The notes below the pieces were generated by a model. It did no database searches, was not told the DNA's origin, and saw only the letters and a program-made list of their open reading frames with translations. Shown here piece by piece: positions 8,134 to 17,634 of a DNA stretch of 64,000 nt; positions within the stretch are counted from its first letter, which is position 1; the number at the start of each line of letters is the position of its first letter. Both the position numbers and the translations under genes were made by a program. This stretch comes from Leptolyngbya sp. PCC 6406 (lineage in GTDB: Bacteria > Cyanobacteriota > Cyanobacteriia > Phormidesmidales > Phormidesmidaceae), in NCBI RefSeq assembly GCF_000332095.2, contig NZ_KI913949.1:5373673-5437672 (forward strand). The letters are read 5' to 3'.

Positions 8134-9102
8134 TCAACCCAGCACAGCCTCAAGCGATCGCCTGAGCGACTTGGGCATCTCTGGCCCCCGGCCAAACCGC
8201 ACGACCAAATCGGGTCTGCCAGCCCCTAGCTCCAAAGCCTTGGCGAAATTAGGCCGCAAACCGACTTCCTCCACCGGCTGGTTTAACAAGGCGTTGCGAA
8301 TGCCCAGAGCCGTTGCTTGCAGGGCAAAGCGTTCGTAGCAGCGGCCTACTTCTACCCAATGAGCCTTGTCATTCAGATCGGAGACAAACACGGCAATGCC
8401 TGCCGAGCTGCGAATTTGGCGGGTGCATTTCTCATTTTCTGGCTGAGCCTTAAAGATCAGCGGAAAGATCAGGTTCCCCAGCCAGCGAGGGATGGAGGGA
8501 TTGCCGGAGGTGCGACTAGACAAGCCATCCCCCTTTTGCTCGGCCTCGCTGTGGTTGAAGCGAATCCATGATTTGAGTTCTTTGACAAAGGCGGGGTTGT
8601 TGATCTGGGCTGTGTTGCCCTGCACCACGTAGTCCAACACCATTTCCACCTGATCCGGTTGAGTCAGCATCACCACCCGCACGCCTGCTCCCGTTCCCGC
8701 CGCCGTCAGCAGTGCTAACTCCTCTGAGTTCAGAGGTTGGCCGTCGTACTCTGTGCGGCTGCACTGTCGCTGGGCGATCGCCTCAAACAGTGGGGTTGCC
8801 TCGACCTCGCAAGGGGTAAATGAAATACGTATACTCCCGTCCCCAGCGGTATCAAAGCTCACTTGTCCAGATAGCCCTTGAGCCTTGGCGGCCTGAAGGA
8901 TGTTCTCGGCGGCGCATCCTAAGGACACATAGAGATGGTGGTCATCGGGATCGACCACTGGGCATCGTCGCGATAAATCCGGGAGAATGGCGATCGCCTG
9001 CTGCTCTAAGTAAAATCGCCAGCACTGGGTGTTGTGGCTGGAGGGGGCGAGGGTGCCATAACGCACTAGTTCTTTGAGTTGGGCCGATTGTGCATCAGTC
9101 AT
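8134..9102 (-). CDS. Acg-family nitroreductase-like flavoprotein
   Basis: A 322-residue protein similar to the Acg/Rv2032 group, which is related to FMN-dependent nitroreductases. The N-terminal signature LVRYGTLAPSSHNTQCWRF matches the family's FMN-binding region. Further family hallmarks are DPDDHHLYVSLGCAAENILQAA, a central QRQCSRTEYDG and the C-terminal RPDLVVRFGRGP. The mycobacterial homologues lack one classical flavin contact and may store rather than turn over FMN, so enzymatic activity should not be assumed. It is transcribed on the minus strand, apparently on its own. Confidence 0.8.
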   Translation of the reverse strand: MTDAQSAQLKELVRYGTLAPSSHNTQCWRFYLEQQAIAILPDLSRRCPVVDPDDHHLYVSLGCAAENILQAAKAQGLSGQVSFDTAGDGSIRISFTPCEVEATPLFEAIAQRQCSRTEYDGQPLNSEELALLTAAGTGAGVRVVMLTQPDQVEMVLDYVVQGNTAQINNPAFVKELKSWIRFNHSEAEQKGDGLSSRTSGNPSIPRWLGNLIFPLIFKAQPENEKCTRQIRSSAGIAVFVSDLNDKAHWVEVGRCYERFALQATALGIRNALLNQPVEEVGLRPNFAKALELGAGRPDLVVRFGRGPEMPKSLRRSLEAVLG

Positions 9103-9246
9103 GGTTCAGTCTCTGGAGGTGGGCGTGGTCACACAATCGCTGCGAATGAGAAAGCAGCCATCGAAACGAGCTGGCAATAGCTCGCCGGATAGGGACATAG
9201 CCAAAGAACAGTTACGAAGATAGGAAAGCTTTGATGCTGGGTTAGC

Positions 9247-10020
9247 CTATCGGTAGATGGCATCATCGATCGTGGCTCGGAAGAACTCGCCCTCTGACTC
9301 AAACCGCTCAGTACCGAAGTGCCACCCAACCCGCAGACGGGTGGGAATTGTGTAACCGCAGAATGCGCCTTCTTCTTCTACGATTGCCCCGAAGTCTACA
9401 TAGTGGTGCTCCGCACCTTCTGGATTGCCCCAGCGCGGCAGCTTCGCAGTTTTGAGTCGCCCTGCTTGATCAATGCTTAAGTCGAGTTTTGCCTGTTCAC
9501 CCTGAGCCATAAAACTGGCCTGTAGGTGCGATGGCTCTGGGCTGCTCCAGGTCACGTCACCCCGACAAAATGCCGAGGGCAACAGCATTAGCTCTATGTG
9601 GAAGCGCCCCGCCGCCGAGCGGGTAATATCAGCCCCGGTTCCGGTCATCACCGGGAATAGCCCCAACAGCTTCCACTGCATCGCTCCAACGCCATCGATG
9701 ATCCGATCTGATCCGACGATCGGTAAGCGGTTCATCCAGGCGGTGGCACTCCAAATAAAGCCGCGATCGCAGCAGACGACTTGCTCTGCGGTGAAGGGAA
9801 TCCAGTTCTTAAGTTTGATTTCGCCATGCATTTTCAGGCGTACTGCTGATGCGATCGCAGTTCTAGGCGCGATTTTCTGCAGGAGAGGCTCTGCCATCGC
9901 ATGTTTGAGGTACCGCCTGACGGCTTCTGGCAAATGAGCAACGTCGTCTGGATTGAATACGCACTTCTGAGAGACTGCCGACTTCCATAAAGCATCAAGG
10001 GAAAGCTGTTTAGTTCTCAT
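9247..10020 (-). CDS. DUF6544 family protein
   Basis: A 257-residue protein resembling the DUF6544 (formerly DUF6920) family. The diagnostic stretches are DVAHLPEAVRRYLKHAM, VRLKMHGEIKLKNWIPFTAEQV, a GVGAMQWKLLGLFPV segment and a C-terminal TIPTRLRVGWHFG. Members are soluble proteins of unknown function, often next to oxidoreductases or small membrane proteins, which fits the nitroreductase-like gene downstream and the membrane protein upstream. No signal peptide or membrane segment. Confidence 0.7.
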   Translation of the reverse strand: MRTKQLSLDALWKSAVSQKCVFNPDDVAHLPEAVRRYLKHAMAEPLLQKIAPRTAIASAVRLKMHGEIKLKNWIPFTAEQVVCCDRGFIWSATAWMNRLPIVGSDRIIDGVGAMQWKLLGLFPVMTGTGADITRSAAGRFHIELMLLPSAFCRGDVTWSSPEPSHLQASFMAQGEQAKLDLSIDQAGRLKTAKLPRWGNPEGAEHHYVDFGAIVEEEGAFCGYTIPTRLRVGWHFGTERFESEGEFFRATIDDAIYR

Positions 10021-10043
10021 ATTTCTAATCTATTGCTCTTCTC

Positions 10044-10535
10044 TTAATCGCTAGAAGCGATTAAGAGAGCTGGTTGTTTTAACAGACCGATGATAGAAGC
10101 TAGGGCTATTACACTAGGAGCCACTAGCCATAGCCAGAAGCCAAACAAGAATTGGCTCAGGGCAAGTTCAGAAACGCCACCGCTATCAGCGGGTAAGTTG
10201 AACCAAAATGCTGAAAATGTTCCGCCAAAACCAATGAGAATGGCAACTATTCCAGTTATGGCTGAGAACCTATACCGTTTTATCATGAAAGTAATGCAGC
10301 ACAGCCAATAGAGTGGATTAGCGAACCAAGCAATTGCTGGAATTTGCAGAAAAAGTAATCCGATGATGCCCAAAAAAGTCAGTTCAATCCCCTTCATGGC
10401 ATAAACATCATTAGGGTCAGAGGGAATCACACCAATAGAGTCCGTAGGCACTACATTAAACAAAAGACAAGGTAGCGCCAAGGCTATGCCGTATAGGAAA
10501 AGCGATAATCCTAGAAATACAATTTTATATTTCAC
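10044..10535 (-). CDS. Hypothetical four-helix membrane protein
   Basis: A 163-residue protein with four clear hydrophobic segments: 3-25, about 50-70, 85-108 and 128-155. No motif allows assignment. It ends 24 bases before the start of the DUF6544 gene on the same strand, so the two are probably co-transcribed. The AT-richer composition of this neighbourhood hints at accessory DNA. Confidence 0.55.
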   Translation of the reverse strand: MKYKIVFLGLSLFLYGIALALPCLLFNVVPTDSIGVIPSDPNDVYAMKGIELTFLGIIGLLFLQIPAIAWFANPLYWLCCITFMIKRYRFSAITGIVAILIGFGGTFSAFWFNLPADSGGVSELALSQFLFGFWLWLVAPSVIALASIIGLLKQPALLIASSD

Positions 10536-10552
10536 AAGCTACATTCCTAATC

Positions 10553-10630
10553 CTATAGCGATCTTGCATGAGCTTTGAGTAAGACTCTTTGTGGGTTACG
10601 CTTCGCTTCACCCACGCTACGAAGGTCTTT
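10553..10630. repeat. Dispersed repeat family C, copy 1
   Basis: An 80-base element beginning CTATAGCGATCTTGCATGAG and containing the palindromic block GGGTTACGCTTCGCTTCACC. An inverted second copy lies at 39586-39670 with most positions conserved. It sits between two minus-strand genes and supplies the sequence downstream of the DUF4177-like gene. The TATAGCG end resembles the ends of repeat family A. Confidence 0.7.
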
Positions 10631-10635
10631 AGAAA

Positions 10636-10854
10636 TCAAATGGGATTGTCATATTGAATAGTAGGATTTTCTGAAAGTGATCTCTTCAGGATCAAATAAA
10701 ATCCAACGTCATTCCCAAAAAACATCACGGCATTGAGGGCGACAAACTCCCATCCTTCTGCAGAGAGTCGATTAAGATGGCGTTCAATTCTTCTGGCTTT
10801 TTGTTTGGTCGTCAGGCATAGCCAGTCGCTGATTACTTTATATTCTGTTGCCAT
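10636..10854 (-). CDS. DUF4177-like small protein
   Basis: A 72-residue protein when started at the ATG at 10854, preceded by GAGG six bases upstream. The pattern ATEYKVI, then ERHLNRLSAEGWEFVALNAV, then GFYLILKRS matches the DUF4177 type, a one-domain alpha/beta fold of unknown function (compare LNELGAEGWELV). A longer frame starts at 10881 but lacks a ribosome site. The upstream region carries a duplicated 39-base unit. Confidence 0.55.
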   Translation of the reverse strand: MATEYKVISDWLCLTTKQKARRIERHLNRLSAEGWEFVALNAVMFFGNDVGFYLILKRSLSENPTIQYDNPI

Positions 10855-10924
10855 TTTTGCCTCAACCGATAACCTCCACAACTATCCCAAGGTTATGTTT
10901 GATTTCTGGTATGAGTTGATAAAC

Positions 10925-11002
10925 TCCGATAAAAAACGTTGGAATTCTGTCGAAAGCAGCGATTCCGATAAAAAACGTGAGAATTCTGTCGAAAGCAGCG
11001 AT
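10925..11002. repeat. Tandem duplication, 2 x 39 bp
   Basis: Two adjacent 39-base units (10925-10963 and 10964-11002), each starting TCCGATAAAAAACGT and ending TCTGTCGAAAGCAGCGAT, differ at only two bases. A 13-codon period gives an open plus-strand frame, but without other support I do not call a gene. It lies in the region upstream of the DUF4177-like gene; the rest of 10855-11264 shows no gene. Confidence 0.85.
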
Positions 11003-11193
11003 GCAGTGATGGCAACTTGTTACCGAGTTCATCCGCCGCCCGATTGACGCTCTATCCTAGGCGTTGCGTTGGATTTTTCACTGCCATTTGTCCCAATTAA
11101 CAGTGTAAAAGGGGACAGCGTAATTGATGCATTACAGATGGATTTGTAGTTTTTAATTTAGTGAGCATTGGTGGCTCGTTGGGAGGGATGACA

Positions 11194-11255
11194 GGAACCC
11201 GGTTTTTGTTCGCTTCAGTCACACCCATGATAAGTGACGAAAGAAACCGGGTTCC
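11194..11255 (-). terminator. Long inverted repeat after acs
   Basis: GGAACCCGGTTT (11194-11205) pairs perfectly with AAACCGGGTTCC (11244-11255) across a 38-base loop. It begins ten bases after the acs stop codon on the minus strand. There is no T tract, so it is either an mRNA 3'-end stabilising hairpin or a dispersed repeat of the GAACCCGGTTTC kind common in cyanobacteria. Confidence 0.45.
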
Positions 11256-11264
11256 GAATCTGAC

Positions 11265-13235
11265 CTATGCGCCTTCGCGCAGCTTGTCCAAGACGCTCTG
11301 ATCCTCCATCGTCGAGGCATCGCCCACCAGGGCTTCGCCGCTGGCTAGGTTGCGGAGGAAGCGGCGGATGATCTTGCCCGATCGCGTTTTGGGTAGGGCA
11401 TCGGCGAAGCGAATTTCGGCGGGGCGGGCGATCGCGCCAATTTCCTGCACCACATGTTGCTTCAGAGCCACCTTCAACTCATCACTGGGCTGATGGGTTC
11501 CTTCCAGGGTGACAAAGGCAAATACCTCCTCCCCGGTGATTTCATTCTTGCGACCGACCACCGCCGCTTCTGCGACGGCGGGGTGGGACACCAGGGCGGA
11601 TTCGATTTCCATGGTGCCCAGGCGGTGACCGGAGACGCTGAGGACATCATCCACGCGCCCCATGACCCAGAAGTAGCCGTCTTCATCGCGGCGGGCACCA
11701 TCTCCAGCGAAATAGAGATAGTTGCCATCCTTGGGGGCGATGTGTTCCCAGTAGGTGCGGCGGAAGCGATTGTCGTCGCCGTAGACGGTGCGCATCATGC
11801 TGGGCCAGGGGTGCTTGATCACCAGATAGCCCCCTTCGTTGTCCCCGACCGAATTACCGTCTAGATCCACCACATCCGCCAGAATGCCGGGGAAGGGCTT
11901 GGTGGCGGAACCGGGTTTCGTGGGCGTGGCTCCGGGTAGGGGGGTGAGCATAAAGCCGCCGGTTTCTGTCTGCCACCAAGTATCGACAATGGGGCAGCGT
12001 TCGCCGCCGATTACCCGGTGGTACCAGATCCAGGCTTCGGGGTTGATGGGTTCCCCCACGGTACCGAGGATGCGGAGGGAGGAGAGGTCTCGTTTTTTGG
12101 GTTCCTGATCTCCCGTTTTCATAAAGGCGCGGATGGCGGTGGGGGCGGTGTAGAAGATGTTGACGCCGTATTTTTCGACTACATCCCAGAAGCAGCCCGG
12201 ATTGGAGGGACGGGGTACGCCTTCGTACATCAGACTCGTCGCGCCGTTGGACAGGGGGCCATAGACGATGTAGCTGTGGCCGGTGATCCAGCCTACGTCG
12301 GCGGTACACCAGTAGACATCGGTATCCCGATGGTCAAAGGTCCACTGGAAGGTCATGTGAGTGTAGAGGTTGTAGCCGCCGGTGGTGTGGACAACGCCTT
12401 TGGGTTTGCCCGTGGTGCCGCTGGTATAGAGGATGAAGAGCATGTCCTCGGCGTCCATTTCTTCGGCGGGACAGTGGCCGGAGGCGGTTTTTTGCAGTTC
12501 GTGCCACCAGTGATCTCGCCCGGACACCATGGGGATGGTTTCTTTGGTGCGCTGGATGACGAGGACGTTTTGGACGCTGGGGGCGGCGTTGTTAGCAAGG
12601 GCTTGGTCTACCGCTGCCTTGAGGGGGATCACTTTGTCTTTGCGGAAGCCGCCGTCGGCGGTAATGACGGCTTTGGCTTGGGCGTCGTTGAGGCGATCGC
12701 GTAATGCCTCGGCGCTAAATCCGCCAAAGATGACGGTGTGGGGTGCGCCAATGCGGGCACAGGCTAACATTGCGATCGCGGCTTCTGGGATCATGGGCAT
12801 ATAGAGGCCAACGCGATCGCCCTTTTGCACCCCCAGATCCTTGAGCACATTAGCCATCTGACACACCTCTCGGTGCAATTCAGCGTAGGTCAAGGTGCGG
12901 GAATCACCGGGTTCTCCCTCCCAGATCAGGGCAGCCTTGTTGCGCCGCCAAGTGGTGAGATGACGATCCAGGCAGTTGTAGGAAATATTCAGCTTGCCGC
13001 CGCTGAACCATTTGGCAAAGGGGGGCTGCCAGTCCAGCACGGTATCCCAGGGTTTGAACCAGTGCAGTTCCTGCTCCGCCAGTTCTGCCCAAAAGGCGGC
13101 GGGATCCGCTGCTGCCTTTTGATACAGCGCCTCATACTCCGCCATATTTTTGATGCGGGCCTGGGCGGCAAAGTCGGCGGGCGGCGCAAACAGGCGCTTT
13201 TCGTTAAGGATGGATTCGATCGTGGGTTGAGACAT
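11265..13235 (-). CDS. acs: Acetyl-CoA synthetase
   Basis: AMP-forming acetate-CoA ligase: activates acetate with ATP to acetyl-AMP and then acetyl-CoA in the cytoplasm. The ANL-superfamily motifs are complete: the P loop [19 protein letters not shown], the adenylate-binding [26 protein letters not shown] and a C-terminal [12 protein letters not shown] containing the catalytic lysine that Gcn5/Pat-type enzymes acetylate. With the ATG at 13235 the protein has 656 residues, the normal Acs length; the longer frame to 13253 would need a TTG. Monocistronic, with a large hairpin just downstream. Confidence 0.96.
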   Translation of the reverse strand: MSQPTIESILNEKRLFAPPADFAAQARIKNMAEYEALYQKAAADPAAFWAELAEQELHWFKPWDTVLDWQPPFAKWFSGGKLNISYNCLDRHLTTWRRNKAALIWEGEPGDSRTLTYAELHREVCQMANVLKDLGVQKGDRVGLYMPMIPEAAIAMLACARIGAPHTVIFGGFSAEALRDRLNDAQAKAVITADGGFRKDKVIPLKAAVDQALANNAAPSVQNVLVIQRTKETIPMVSGRDHWWHELQKTASGHCPAEEMDAEDMLFILYTSGTTGKPKGVVHTTGGYNLYTHMTFQWTFDHRDTDVYWCTADVGWITGHSYIVYGPLSNGATSLMYEGVPRPSNPGCFWDVVEKYGVNIFYTAPTAIRAFMKTGDQEPKKRDLSSLRILGTVGEPINPEAWIWYHRVIGGERCPIVDTWWQTETGGFMLTPLPGATPTKPGSATKPFPGILADVVDLDGNSVGDNEGGYLVIKHPWPSMMRTVYGDDNRFRRTYWEHIAPKDGNYLYFAGDGARRDEDGYFWVMGRVDDVLSVSGHRLGTMEIESALVSHPAVAEAAVVGRKNEITGEEVFAFVTLEGTHQPSDELKVALKQHVVQEIGAIARPAEIRFADALPKTRSGKIIRRFLRNLASGEALVGDASTMEDQSVLDKLREGA

Positions 13236-13461
13236 AGCACGGTAACAAAACAAGGACGGAACAGCGATCGCGGCGGGCGCAAGGATGCCCCATGGTAGGT
13301 TCTCTCAAAACCATACTTTTTTTAGGCAGGGGTAGATCATGCCGTACGGTTTTTTAACCTGAATCTGGTTCTGCCTAGGGAGCCGTAGGGAGTAAGGACG
13401 GCGGCGTTTTGCCCCTGCGATGCCTTCCAGAGCATTGCTAACTCAAGGCTATTAGACCTAC

Positions 13462-14775
13462 CTAGAACTGGCAGATCGAGTCAGGTTGGACAGGACAACT
13501 GCGATCGCTTAAGGGATTGCCCGCCAGATGCAGCAACCCTAGTCGAGACAACTGGGATAGAGGCTGTATATCCACAATTTGATTATGGTCGAGCGACAGC
13601 AGGCCCACATTTTCCAGGGCTGCTAGAGGCTCTACATCAACTATTTGATTATTGCTGAGTACCAACACACTGAGATTGGTCAGGGTCGCCAAGGGCTGGA
13701 CATCTTGAATTTGATTGTCGTTCAATCCCAGTCTTTCCAACCTAACCAGGGCCGACAGAGGCGAGACATTCACAATTTGGTTGCCGCTGAGCACCAAAAA
13801 AGTCAGGTTTTCCAACAAGGATAGGGACTGGATATCGACAATTTGGTTGTCGCCCAAAACTAAGGATTCTAAATTCGTTAGAGCTGCCAGGGAAGAGACA
13901 TCCGTGATTTGATTACCGTTCAGATAAAGATTTTTCAGGGTACTCAAAGCAGCCAAAGGCTGCACATCCACGATTTGATTGTCATCCAACCCTAGCCATC
14001 TAAGATTTTCTAAGTCTGCCAGGGGTTGAATGTTCATGACTTGATTCTCCTTGAGTTCAAGCCATGCCAAATTTCTTAATCCAGAAAGCGGCTGTACGTC
14101 CTCAATTTGATTGCCATTGAGATAAAGATTTTGAAGTTTTTCTAATGCCGACAGCGCCCCAATCTCTACAATTTGGTTATAGCTTAGCAAAAGTCTTTCT
14201 AGATTCTGAAGCGTCGCGAGAGGGGCAACATCAACAATCTGGTTGTCGTCCAAAAAGAGCCATTCTAGGCCAGTTAAATTAGAGAGAGGTTGCACATCGA
14301 CAACCTGATTGCCACTGAGTGATAGCCATGTTAAATTGTGGAGTCCTCCTAGGGATTGGATATTCGTAATCTGATTTGATTCTAGAAAAAGTGATTCTAG
14401 CTTAGTTAAACTGGCGAGGGGTTGAATATCTGAAATCTGATTGCCCGACAGAACCAGGGAGGTGAGATTAGTCAGCGTAGATAGAGGCCGTACATCAACA
14501 ATTTCACTGCCGCCAAGTAACAACTGCGTTACATTCATCAACGTGGAATCCGCGCGATCGCAGTTCTCAGTACCGGCTTCTGCTAGTAGAACATCAACAG
14601 TATGACGGGCTTCTGGAGAAAGATTGTTTTTGTTCTCACACCAGTCTGCAAAACGGTCAAATACTTGAATGTTGGGTTGAGCCACGGCATCGTTAGCGCC
14701 CCCCAAGACTGAGATTGACAACAAACTCGCACCAACAAAGCCTTTGAACACCAAAACAACCTTTTTCATTTCCAT
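13462..14775 (-). CDS. Secreted leucine-rich repeat protein
   Basis: A 437-residue protein with a typical Sec signal peptide (MEMKKVVLVFKGFVGASLL, cleavage probably after DAVA). An N-terminal cap with two cysteines (WCENKNNLSPEARHTVDVLL, TENC) precedes fifteen consecutive 22-residue leucine-rich repeats of the form NLxxLxLsgNQIvDvqPLaxL, and a C-terminal cap has two cysteines (SCPVQPDSICQF). The repeats are of the short SDS22/internalin type and form a curved solenoid for protein binding. The export signal and cysteine caps point to a periplasmic or extracellular ligand-binding role. The partner is unknown and no obvious operon neighbours exist. Confidence 0.88.
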   Translation of the reverse strand: MEMKKVVLVFKGFVGASLLSISVLGGANDAVAQPNIQVFDRFADWCENKNNLSPEARHTVDVLLAEAGTENCDRADSTLMNVTQLLLGGSEIVDVRPLSTLTNLTSLVLSGNQISDIQPLASLTKLESLFLESNQITNIQSLGGLHNLTWLSLSGNQVVDVQPLSNLTGLEWLFLDDNQIVDVAPLATLQNLERLLLSYNQIVEIGALSALEKLQNLYLNGNQIEDVQPLSGLRNLAWLELKENQVMNIQPLADLENLRWLGLDDNQIVDVQPLAALSTLKNLYLNGNQITDVSSLAALTNLESLVLGDNQIVDIQSLSLLENLTFLVLSGNQIVNVSPLSALVRLERLGLNDNQIQDVQPLATLTNLSVLVLSNNQIVDVEPLAALENVGLLSLDHNQIVDIQPLSQLSRLGLLHLAGNPLSDRSCPVQPDSICQF

Positions 14776-15162
14776 AAGACTTTATTCTGAAAGAATTGGG
14801 AAGCTCATAAAAAACTCCTACACCACAATTCCGAGCATTTACAGATGCTTTGGGCAAAGCCAAGGCACAAACCAATCATTTTCCTTTGCCATCCACTCCC
14901 CCACTCACCCCTTCGACTCCGTTACTCCTGCGGAGTCGCTTCGCGAACAGAACAGGCCACTCCCCATCTCCCCATCCTGAAAAACCGATCCGTTCTGAAG
15001 TGACTGATTTACTGTGGAAGATAGGTACAGGGGCTAGGTCTGTGCCCAAAGCCCAACTCCTGGGCTCATTGATTGTCTTGGGGCTTGCTGCCGCCGTGAC
15101 CCAAGAGTTCGAGGATAGATGTCTCCTCCCCAAGGCCATGGGCCTGCCGCGTTTTCTTCTCT
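14776..15162. other. Intergenic region between divergent LRR and cyclase genes
   Basis: About 390 bases between two divergently transcribed genes. It contains a GC-rich inverted motif GACTCCGTTACTCCTGCGGAGTC (near 14919-14939), a variant of which also occurs in the repeat cluster near 39909. The C-rich tract CCACTCCCCCACTCACCCC lies just before it. Promoters for both genes must lie here, but I cannot assign -10/-35 elements with confidence. Confidence 0.4.
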
Positions 15163-16806
15163 ATGCTGTCTTTTCTTTACCCTCGCTCCTGGCGACTCCG
15201 TGCGTTGCAGTTTCGCCCCCTGATTCCCTGGGCGCGGCGGCTGCGGGGATGGCAGTACGTCCTTTCGGTGATGGCCTTGGCTTGGGGCTATCGCGGGCTA
15301 GTGTGGCTGGTGTTTCAGATACCCTTGCCAGCGGGGCTCCCCGCCTACCCGATCTGGCCCCCGGCGGCCTATACTCTATTGATCCTACTGCTGGCAGGGC
15401 TGCGATTTTGGCCAGCGGTGGCCCTGGGGTCGGTGTTGAATACGGTGTTGTCTCCCGGTCAGGAGTTGTGGACAGCGGGGATTTTTGGGGCGGGGATCAA
15501 TACTGCCCAGGCGATTCTGGGGGTGTGGCTGTTGCAGCGGGCTGGGTTTAGACCTCAGTTTGCTCGGTTGAAGGATGTGGGACTGCTGATCCTGTTGGGC
15601 GCGATCGCACCCTCGACCTTGAGTGCCACCCTGGGAGTCGCTAACTGTTGTTGGGCGGAGATTCACAATACCGCTAGCTTGGTCAATATTTGGTTGAACT
15701 GGTGGATTGGCAATGTTAGCGGCATTCTGATTCTGTTTCCCGTGATTTTGGCCTTGCCCCAGTGGGGCAAACTCCTCCGTTCTCCTCGGCAAAGTCTAAC
15801 GGGATGTTTCTGGGCGGTGGGGCTAGCCCTGCTGAGCTGGTTTGTCTTTGTCGCACCGGATCGTGACCTCGTGGCTCCCTTTCCCCTGGAATATTTGCCC
15901 TTTCCCTTCATCATTTGGGGGGCGCAGCGTCTGGGGTCGGCGGGGGGCGCGGCGGCGATCGCCCTGACCACCAGCTTTGCCGGTTGGGGATTTATCCAGG
16001 GTCAGGGGCCGTTCTTTCACTTTTCCACCCAGCCGGAGCAGGCCATCCTGGCGCTGCAAGTCTATATCTGTGTTCTAGCGGTTACCACTCTGGCCCTAGC
16101 CGCCACCATGGCAGAGCGAGAAACCGCCCTGATCGCCCTCCAGGAGGAAAAGGAAAAATCGGAACAGTTGTTGCTGAATATTCTGCCCCTGCCCATTGCC
16201 CAGCGCCTCAAGCAGGATGCCGGGGCTACCATTGCTGATCAGTTTGCTGAGGTGACGGTGCTGTTTGCCGATATCGTCAACTTCACCCAACTTTCGGTGG
16301 AGTTATCCCCCCAGCAGTTGGTGGCGCTGTTGAACGATATCTTTTCCAGCTTTGATGCCCTAGCGGAGAAGCATGGCTTGGAAAAAATCAAAACCATCGG
16401 CGATGCCTACATGGTGGTGGGGGGTCTACCCGAACACCGGGGGGACCATGCTGCTGCCATTGCCGCCATGGCGTTGGATATGCAGGGGGCTCTGCGGAAC
16501 TACGGTGAGCGCTATGGTCGCCGCCTTCAGATTCGCATTGGCATCAATACCGGGCCTGTGGTGGCGGGGGTGATTGGCACCAAAAAGTTCATCTATGATC
16601 TCTGGGGCGACACCGTTAATGTTGCCAGCCGCATGGAGTCTACGGGAATCGCCGATGGCATCCAGGTCACGACCCGAACCTACGAGGTCTTGCAAGATCA
16701 GTACAGCTTTGAGGCTAGGGGCGCGATCGCGGTTAAGGGGAAGGGGAAGATGGAGACTTATTTATTGCGGGAAAGGGAGGGGGGTGAGGGGGTAGGTGAC
16801 AGGTGA
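15163..16806 (+). CDS. MASE1-type membrane adenylate cyclase
   Basis: Class III nucleotide cyclase of 547 residues. Residues 30-315 carry about eight membrane helices with MASE1 hallmarks (YPIWPPAAYTLLILLLAGLRFWPAVALGS; NWWIGNVSGILILFPV). A helical linker (TALIALQEEKEKSEQ) leads to the cyclase domain at about 355-535. Metal-binding aspartates are Asp370 (LFADIVNFT) and Asp414 (KTIGDAY). The adenine-selecting pair is Lys410 and Asp479 (FIYDLWGD), and the transition-state residues are Asn486 and Arg490 (NVASRM), so it should make cAMP from ATP as a homodimer. Sensing through MASE1 is unidentified. The C-terminal residues GGEGVGDR come from a low-complexity repeat. Confidence 0.9.
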   Translation: MLSFLYPRSWRLRALQFRPLIPWARRLRGWQYVLSVMALAWGYRGLVWLVFQIPLPAGLPAYPIWPPAAYTLLILLLAGLRFWPAVALGSVLNTVLSPGQELWTAGIFGAGINTAQAILGVWLLQRAGFRPQFARLKDVGLLILLGAIAPSTLSATLGVANCCWAEIHNTASLVNIWLNWWIGNVSGILILFPVILALPQWGKLLRSPRQSLTGCFWAVGLALLSWFVFVAPDRDLVAPFPLEYLPFPFIIWGAQRLGSAGGAAAIALTTSFAGWGFIQGQGPFFHFSTQPEQAILALQVYICVLAVTTLALAATMAERETALIALQEEKEKSEQLLLNILPLPIAQRLKQDAGATIADQFAEVTVLFADIVNFTQLSVELSPQQLVALLNDIFSSFDALAEKHGLEKIKTIGDAYMVVGGLPEHRGDHAAAIAAMALDMQGALRNYGERYGRRLQIRIGINTGPVVAGVIGTKKFIYDLWGDTVNVASRMESTGIADGIQVTTRTYEVLQDQYSFEARGAIAVKGKGKMETYLLREREGGEGVGDR

Positions 16807-16817
16807 CAGGTGACAGG
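16795..16817. repeat. Tandem GTGACAG heptamers
   Basis: Three consecutive GTGACAG units overlap the end of the cyclase gene and are followed by alternating TTTTGAGTTTTGAATT blocks to about 16850. The same TTTTGA block recurs near 48750-48775, and the heptamer occurs inverted near 3765-3783. Confidence 0.7.
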
Positions 16818-16859
16818 GAGTTTTGAATTTTGAGTTTTGAGTTTTGAATTGAGTGTCTG

Positions 16860-16888
16860 GTATTGGGCGCGGTTTCCGCGCCCAATAC
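16860..16888 (+). terminator. Perfect 13-bp hairpin, probable cyclase terminator
   Basis: GTATTGGGCGCGG (16860-16872), loop TTT, then CCGCGCCCAATAC (16876-16888). It lies between the cyclase stop and the PadR gene. No T run follows, so intrinsic termination would be inefficient; a processed 3' end or dispersed repeat is also possible. Confidence 0.45.
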
Positions 16889-16919
16889 AGGAGGGGGCTC
16901 ACTTCCTCTGTTTCTTCCT

Positions 16920-16939
16920 ATATGCTTAAGGATGCATAT
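16920..16939 (+). promoter_or_regulatory. Candidate PadR operator
   Basis: The palindrome ATATGC-TTAAGGAT-GCATAT ends 18 bases before the PadR start codon. Its ATGC-N8-GCAT core has the 4-8-4 geometry of known PadR sites (ATGT-N8-ACAT), so autoregulation of the gene is likely. Found by inspection only. Confidence 0.45.
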
Positions 16940-16957
16940 TCCCCTTAGCACATTGTA

Positions 16958-17494
16958 ATGGCGCTGATCCATGCCATTTTGGTCGCCCTTCTAGACTGCC
17001 CCAGCAGCGGCTATGACCTAGCCAAACGTTTCGATGGCTCAGTGGGTTTTTTCTGGGATGCCAGCCATCAGCAAATTTATCGAGAACTGACCAAGCTAGA
17101 GGTCGGAGGTCACCTTGCTGGCGAAAAGATTCCCCAAGAGGGTCGCCCTAACAAGGTCATTTTTTCCGTGACCGAGAGTGGTCGCCTCCTTCTAGAAGAC
17201 TGGATGGCCCAGCCCGTCCCCCTAGCTCCTGTCAAAGACGCCCTGTTAGTCAAGCTCTTTGGCGGCTACATTATGCCAACGGCAGTGATCCTGACGGATC
17301 TCCAGCAGCATCAGGCCCAGCATCGAGAACGGTTGGCGGAATACGAATCCATCGCCACCCAGTTTTTCCCTAACCCCGCAGTCCTCTCCGCCCGTGCCAC
17401 CCACCAGTACCTCACCCTACGCCACGGCATTCAATACGAGCAGGGTTGGTTGACTTGGTGCGAAGAAGCGATCGCAACGTTACAGAAACTCTAG
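16958..17494 (+). CDS. PadR family transcriptional regulator
   Basis: A 178-residue repressor-type protein. The N-terminal winged helix (residues 1-80) carries the PadR signature: LVALLDCPSSGYDLAKRF, then FFWDASHQQIYRELTKLEVGGHL and GRPNKVIFSVTESGRLLLEDWM. The C-terminal half is the Vir_act_alpha_C helical dimerisation domain, so it belongs to subfamily 1 (PadR/AphA-like). The effector is unknown. A palindrome overlapping its probable promoter suggests self-repression. The next gene is 140 bases downstream and may or may not be a target. Confidence 0.88.
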   Translation: MALIHAILVALLDCPSSGYDLAKRFDGSVGFFWDASHQQIYRELTKLEVGGHLAGEKIPQEGRPNKVIFSVTESGRLLLEDWMAQPVPLAPVKDALLVKLFGGYIMPTAVILTDLQQHQAQHRERLAEYESIATQFFPNPAVLSARATHQYLTLRHGIQYEQGWLTWCEEAIATLQKL

Positions 17495-17634
17495 CCTCTC
17501 GGGTTCATGAGCCACGGGTACATGGGATATTTGGGATATTCAGCACTGGCCCTTGAGGTTAACCCCAACAGCCTTGACCCGGTGGTCAGGCCATCAACAC
17601 AAAGACCCCTATTTACCCTGGAGACATTCTAAGG

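Noticed and set aside
9129-9329. Minus-strand frame overlapping the end of the DUF6544 gene
   Set aside because: It lies partly over a well-supported gene in another frame and has no recognisable features.
10733-11047. Plus-strand frame of 104 codons with an internal repeat
   Set aside because: It overlaps the DUF4177-like gene on the other strand, and its repeat simply reflects the 39-base duplication, whose length is divisible by three; no ribosome site or family resemblance.
12018-12704. Long plus-strand frame antisense to acs
   Set aside because: A shadow frame caused by the codon bias and high GC content of acs; no start signals, Gly/Val/Asp-rich nonsense composition.
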